NCBI GenBank assembly: GCA_035511515.1
Contig: DATKFG010000066.1
Span: forward strand, 1 to 48,077
DNA from: VBCK01 sp035511515
GTDB taxonomy: Bacteria; Pseudomonadota; Gammaproteobacteria; Burkholderiales; Burkholderiaceae_F
DNA: 48,077 nucleotides
Direction of reading: 5' to 3'
Part shown: positions 45,248 to 48,077 of the stretch, in pieces
How the letters are laid out: each line of letters starts with the position of its first letter
How positions within the stretch are numbered: the first letter of the stretch is position 1
The notes under the pieces: model-generated
The model's input: the letters and a program-made list of their open reading frames with translations, nothing else
What the model was told of the DNA's origin: nothing
The model's database searches: none
Program-made: the position numbers and the translations under genes

Positions 45248-46321
45248 TCAGACGCGGTGCGCAGCCCCGATCTCGGCCAGGCGCGCCTGCAGGCGCTCGG
45301 CGATCTGCGTGACGGGCAGCACCTCGTCGACCCCGCCGGCTGCAATGGCCTCCTTGGGCATGCCGAACACGATGCAGCTCGCCTCGTCCTGGGCGATGTT
45401 GAAGGCGCCGGCCTGTTTCATCTCCAGCATCGCGTCGGCGCCGTCTCGACCCATTCCGGTCAACATCACGCCCAGCGCGTTTTGTCCCGCGACCGTTGCC
45501 ACCGACTTGAACATCACCTCCACCGAAGGGCGATGGCGGTTCACCGGCGGCCGATCGTCCAGCGAGATCACGTAATTGGCGCCGCTGCGGGCGAGCTTCA
45601 TGTGGCGATCGCCCGGCGCGATATAGGCGTGCCCCGGCAGCGCCCGCTCGCCGTCCACCGCCTCGCTGACCGCGAGCTTGCACAGTCCGTTCAAACGCGC
45701 CGCAAAGCTGCGCGTGAAGCCGGGCGGCATGTGCTGCGTGATCAACACGGCGGGCGAATCAGCGCTCAGCCGGCCGACCACCTCGCGTATCGCTTCGGTG
45801 CCGCCGGTCGAGGCTCCGATCGCGATCAGCTTCTCGGTCGACAGCCGCGAGTACTGGGTCGGCGCGATCTTCAGCGCCAATTGCTCGCCCGCTGCTGCCG
45901 GCCGCTGGTGCCGTGCCAGCCGGGCGCGCGAGGCGACGCGGATCTTGTCGCAGATGTCGACCGCCAGTTCCTGCAGTCCGGCCACGATGCCCAGCCGCGG
46001 CTTGGAGACGAAATCGATGGCGCCGAGCTCCAGCGCCCTGAGCGTCGCGTCGGCGCCGCGCGCGGTCAGCGTGGAAACCATCACGACCGGAGTCGGCCGC
46101 AATCGCATCAGGCGCTCCAGGAAGTCCAGCCCGTCCATCTTCGGCATCTCGATGTCGAGCGTGACGACGTCCGGGTTCAGCGAGCGGATCATCTCGCGCG
46201 CCACCAGCGGATCGGGAGCCGCGCCAATCGCCTCCAGGTCCGGGTCCCGGTTCACGATCTCCGTGAGCAGGCTGCGCACCAGTGCCGAATCGTCGATGAT
46301 CAGAACGCGTATCTTTCGCAT
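45248..46321 (-). CDS. cheB: Chemotaxis response regulator protein-glutamate methylesterase CheB
   Basis: Removes methyl groups from, and deamidates, chemoreceptors; activated by phosphorylation from CheA. The 357-residue protein has a receiver domain (D56 in VVTLDIEMPKMDG) and a methylesterase domain with the triad S171 (IGASTGG), H197 (TQHMPPGF) and D293 (LTGMGRDG). Lengths and positions match characterised CheB proteins closely. It is last in the cheW-cheR-cheD-cheB order, 12 bases after cheD. Confidence 0.97.
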   Translation of the reverse strand: MRKIRVLIIDDSALVRSLLTEIVNRDPDLEAIGAAPDPLVAREMIRSLNPDVVTLDIEMPKMDGLDFLERLMRLRPTPVVMVSTLTARGADATLRALELGAIDFVSKPRLGIVAGLQELAVDICDKIRVASRARLARHQRPAAAGEQLALKIAPTQYSRLSTEKLIAIGASTGGTEAIREVVGRLSADSPAVLITQHMPPGFTRSFAARLNGLCKLAVSEAVDGERALPGHAYIAPGDRHMKLARSGANYVISLDDRPPVNRHRPSVEVMFKSVATVAGQNALGVMLTGMGRDGADAMLEMKQAGAFNIAQDEASCIVFGMPKEAIAAGGVDEVLPVTQIAERLQARLAEIGAAHRV

Positions 46322-46333
46322 TTCGCCGGTCCT

Positions 46334-46981
46334 TCAGAACAGCTCGACGTCGCCGCCGACCTTGGCAGTGTTCAGTTTTGCGTTGTACTGCTGTTCGGCG
46401 CTGACGATGGCCGCGTCCGACTTCGTCAGCTTGCGGCACAGGGCGCGCCCGCTGACCGGAAAGAAAACGACGCGGCGCGGAAACACGTCCAGCAGGTCCT
46501 GCGATGCGACGCGGATGCCTTCGGTGCGCAGGAAATCCAGCACGAATTCGGCATTACGCTCGCCGACGTTCAGCGACGTGAAATTCTTCAACACCGCACC
46601 GCCGCCGAACAGCTTCGCTTCCAGGTTCGCCTTGCGGGCGCCGTGCTTGATCAGCTCGTTGATCAACTGCTCCATCGCGAATACGCCGTAACGTCCGGCC
46701 AACCCCACCAGATCGGAGCCGGCGCCCGGCTGGCCCGTGTCGCCCGGCAGCATGAAGTGGTTCATGCCGCCGACCCGGCCGACGCGGTCCCACATGCAGG
46801 CCGACACGCAGGAGCCCAGCACGGTCGACAGCACGATGTCGTCCTCCGACACGAAGTATTCGCCGGGCAGCAGCTTGACCGCATTGCGGTCGAACGCGCG
46901 GTCGAAGTAGACGGTGCGCGCCTCGCCGACCGTTCCTGACAGACGCGGCACCGCGTGGCGGTTGGTGTGACCTGATGTCAC
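46334..46981 (-). CDS. cheD: Chemoreceptor glutamine deamidase CheD
   Basis: Deamidates specific glutamines on methyl-accepting chemotaxis proteins. The 215-residue product carries the catalytic Cys58 in LGSCVSACM and His75 in GGMNHFMLP, plus EAKLFGGGAV and the terminal FFPVSGRALCRKL region. The GTG at 46981 is chosen: it starts one base after the cheR stop with AAGG upstream. The long tail ending in VGGDVELF is common in betaproteobacterial CheD. Confidence 0.95.
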   Translation of the reverse strand: MTSGHTNRHAVPRLSGTVGEARTVYFDRAFDRNAVKLLPGEYFVSEDDIVLSTVLGSCVSACMWDRVGRVGGMNHFMLPGDTGQPGAGSDLVGLAGRYGVFAMEQLINELIKHGARKANLEAKLFGGGAVLKNFTSLNVGERNAEFVLDFLRTEGIRVASQDLLDVFPRRVVFFPVSGRALCRKLTKSDAAIVSAEQQYNAKLNTAKVGGDVELF

Positions 46982-46982
46982 G

Positions 46983-47867
46983 TCACAGCCTTTCGTAAAC
47001 GGTCTTGCCGCGCAATGCAAACCACTCGCGGCAGTCCGTGAAGTTTTCCGAATGGCCCGCGAACAGCAGTCCGCCCGGCCTGAGCACCGCGGCGATCCGC
47101 TCCAGCACCGCCCGCTGCGTGGCCCGGTTGAAGTAGATCATCACGTTGCGGCAGAACACCGCGTCGAGCGGCGTGCCCAGGCGGTTCAGCAGCGGCCACG
47201 CGGGTTCGAGCAGATTGAGCTGCCCGAATTCGACCAGGCGCGCCAGGTCCGGCCGCACCCGCACCATGCCGGCGTTGGCGCCCGTTCCGCGCAGGAAGAA
47301 CCTGCGCGCCCGGTGGAGCCCGCAGCTCTGTATTGCCTGTTCCGGATAGACGCCGCAGCGGGCGCTGGCCAGAACCTGCGTATCGATGTCGGTTGCCAGC
47401 ACGCGCGCGTTGCTCGCCGGCCCGAGCGCCTCGACGACCGTCATCGCGATCGAGTAGGCTTCCTCGCCGGTCGAGGCCGCCGCGCACCAGATGCGGGCCG
47501 GACGGCCAGCCAGGCCGCGCCCGAGCAGGTCCGCGAGCACGGGAAAATGATGCTGCTCGCGGAAAAACGAGGTCAGGTTGGTCGTCAGCGCATTGACGAA
47601 CTCCTGGCGCTCGGCCTGCGCGAACTGCGGGTCGGATTCGAGCCGATCCAGGTAAGGCCCGAACGAGGTCATCGCGTGCGACCGCAGCCGCCGCGCCAGG
47701 CGGCTGTACACCATGTTCTGCTTGCTGGCGTTCAGGTCGATGCCGGCCAGCTCGAAGATGATCCGGCGAATCCGATTGAAATCGCGCCCGCTGAGCTCGA
47801 TAGGCTCCGCGTCCCGGGCGCTGTGGGAGACCGTCGTGGCGTCCGAAAGCAGGTCGCGCGCTCCCAC
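46983..47867 (-). CDS. cheR: Chemotaxis protein methyltransferase CheR
   Basis: Transfers methyl groups from S-adenosylmethionine to glutamates of chemoreceptors, opposing CheB. The 294-residue protein has the N-terminal helical domain (FNRIRRIIFELAGIDLNASK) and the AdoMet domain with TNLTSFFRE, CAAASTGEEAYSIAM, ATDIDTQVLASA, CRNVMIYFN and GGLLFAGHSEN. No C-terminal TPR is present. It lies 50 bases after cheW and directly before cheD. Confidence 0.96.
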   Translation of the reverse strand: MGARDLLSDATTVSHSARDAEPIELSGRDFNRIRRIIFELAGIDLNASKQNMVYSRLARRLRSHAMTSFGPYLDRLESDPQFAQAERQEFVNALTTNLTSFFREQHHFPVLADLLGRGLAGRPARIWCAAASTGEEAYSIAMTVVEALGPASNARVLATDIDTQVLASARCGVYPEQAIQSCGLHRARRFFLRGTGANAGMVRVRPDLARLVEFGQLNLLEPAWPLLNRLGTPLDAVFCRNVMIYFNRATQRAVLERIAAVLRPGGLLFAGHSENFTDCREWFALRGKTVYERL

Positions 47868-47917
47868 GATGGCAAAGGCCTGTGCCGTGAATCCGACTGC
47901 GAGCGCCGCGTGCCGGT

Positions 47918-48077
47918 TCAGGCCGCGGCGCGTTCCAGCAGTCCCATGTCGGGACTGCTCATCAGCCGCTCGATGTCCACCAGGATCAGCAGCCGCTCGC
48001 CCTCGCCCGACTGCACCGTGCCCAGCCCCATGATGTAGCCCGCATCCAGCATCGAGTTGAACTCCGGCGCCGGCTTG
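47918..48077 (-). CDS. cheW: Chemotaxis coupling protein CheW (3' end only)
   Basis: Only the last 52 codons are inside the window, running off its right edge. The visible C-terminus reads YIMGLGTVQSGEGERLLILV followed by DIERLMSSPDMGLLERAAA, matching the CheW C-terminal signature (I-x-G-hydrophobic, then LLDIEKLM). CheW is the scaffold linking chemoreceptors to the kinase CheA. The position upstream of cheR fits. Confidence 0.85.
   Translation of the reverse strand, partial: KPAPEFNSMLDAGYIMGLGTVQSGEGERLLILVDIERLMSSPDMGLLERAAA

Overview
The window is GC-rich chromosomal DNA from a betaproteobacterium, most likely of the order Burkholderiales. This is inferred from a single-copy, tightly packed division and cell-wall (dcw) cluster, a fimT-pilVWX-pilY1-pilE minor-pilin operon, a cheW-cheR-cheD-cheB end of a chemotaxis operon, and a bacterial A-type RNase P RNA gene. 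No tRNA, rRNA, insertion sequence, integrase or CRISPR array was recognised. Most genes lie on the minus strand.

Layout. 1-4.96 kb: secreted or periplasmic hydrolases (an alpha/beta hydrolase cut by the window edge, a PHB-depolymerase-family esterase, an SGNH esterase), a YXWGXW-repeat protein, a truncated DUF3291 gene and a small possible membrane protein. 5.0-22.3 kb: the complete dcw cluster in transcription order mraZ-rsmH-ftsL-ftsI-murE-murF-mraY-murD-ftsW-murG-murC-ddl-ftsQ-ftsA-ftsZ, mostly joined by 4-base stop/start overlaps. A good -35/-10 promoter and two MraZ-like boxes lie upstream. It covers lipid II synthesis from UDP-MurNAc onward, septal glycan polymerisation and crosslinking, and the FtsA/FtsZ ring.

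22.5-31.6 kb: a duplicated signalling module, read as REC-GGDEF protein, CHASE-type hybrid kinase, REC-GGDEF protein, REC-PAS-PAS hybrid kinase. The two kinases share a 1.8 kb near-identical 3' half (HisKA-HATPase-REC-Hpt) but have unrelated sensor halves. Both GGDEF partners have degenerate active-site motifs (GGDTF and GGGEF), so the module probably signals by phosphotransfer or c-di-GMP binding rather than by making c-di-GMP.

31.9-34.0 kb: a tandem Mop-domain molybdate-binding protein with a downstream secreted protein of unknown function, an unknown 104-residue protein, and an isoprenylcysteine-methyltransferase-like membrane enzyme. 34.0-37.5 kb: an island of visibly lower GC with a Fic AMP-transferase fused to an N-terminal AbiEi-like antitoxin/winged-helix region, preceded by two operator-like repeats exactly 30 bases apart. 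A YcxB-like protein, an ankyrin-repeat protein and a membrane protein follow. 37.67-37.99 kb: rnpB. 38.0-44.9 kb: the type IV minor-pilin operon, including PilY1. 45.2-48.1 kb: cheB, cheD, cheR and the 3' end of cheW.

The best candidates for something new are the Fic/AbiEi-like fusion with its phased operators and the duplicated kinase/degenerate-GGDEF module.
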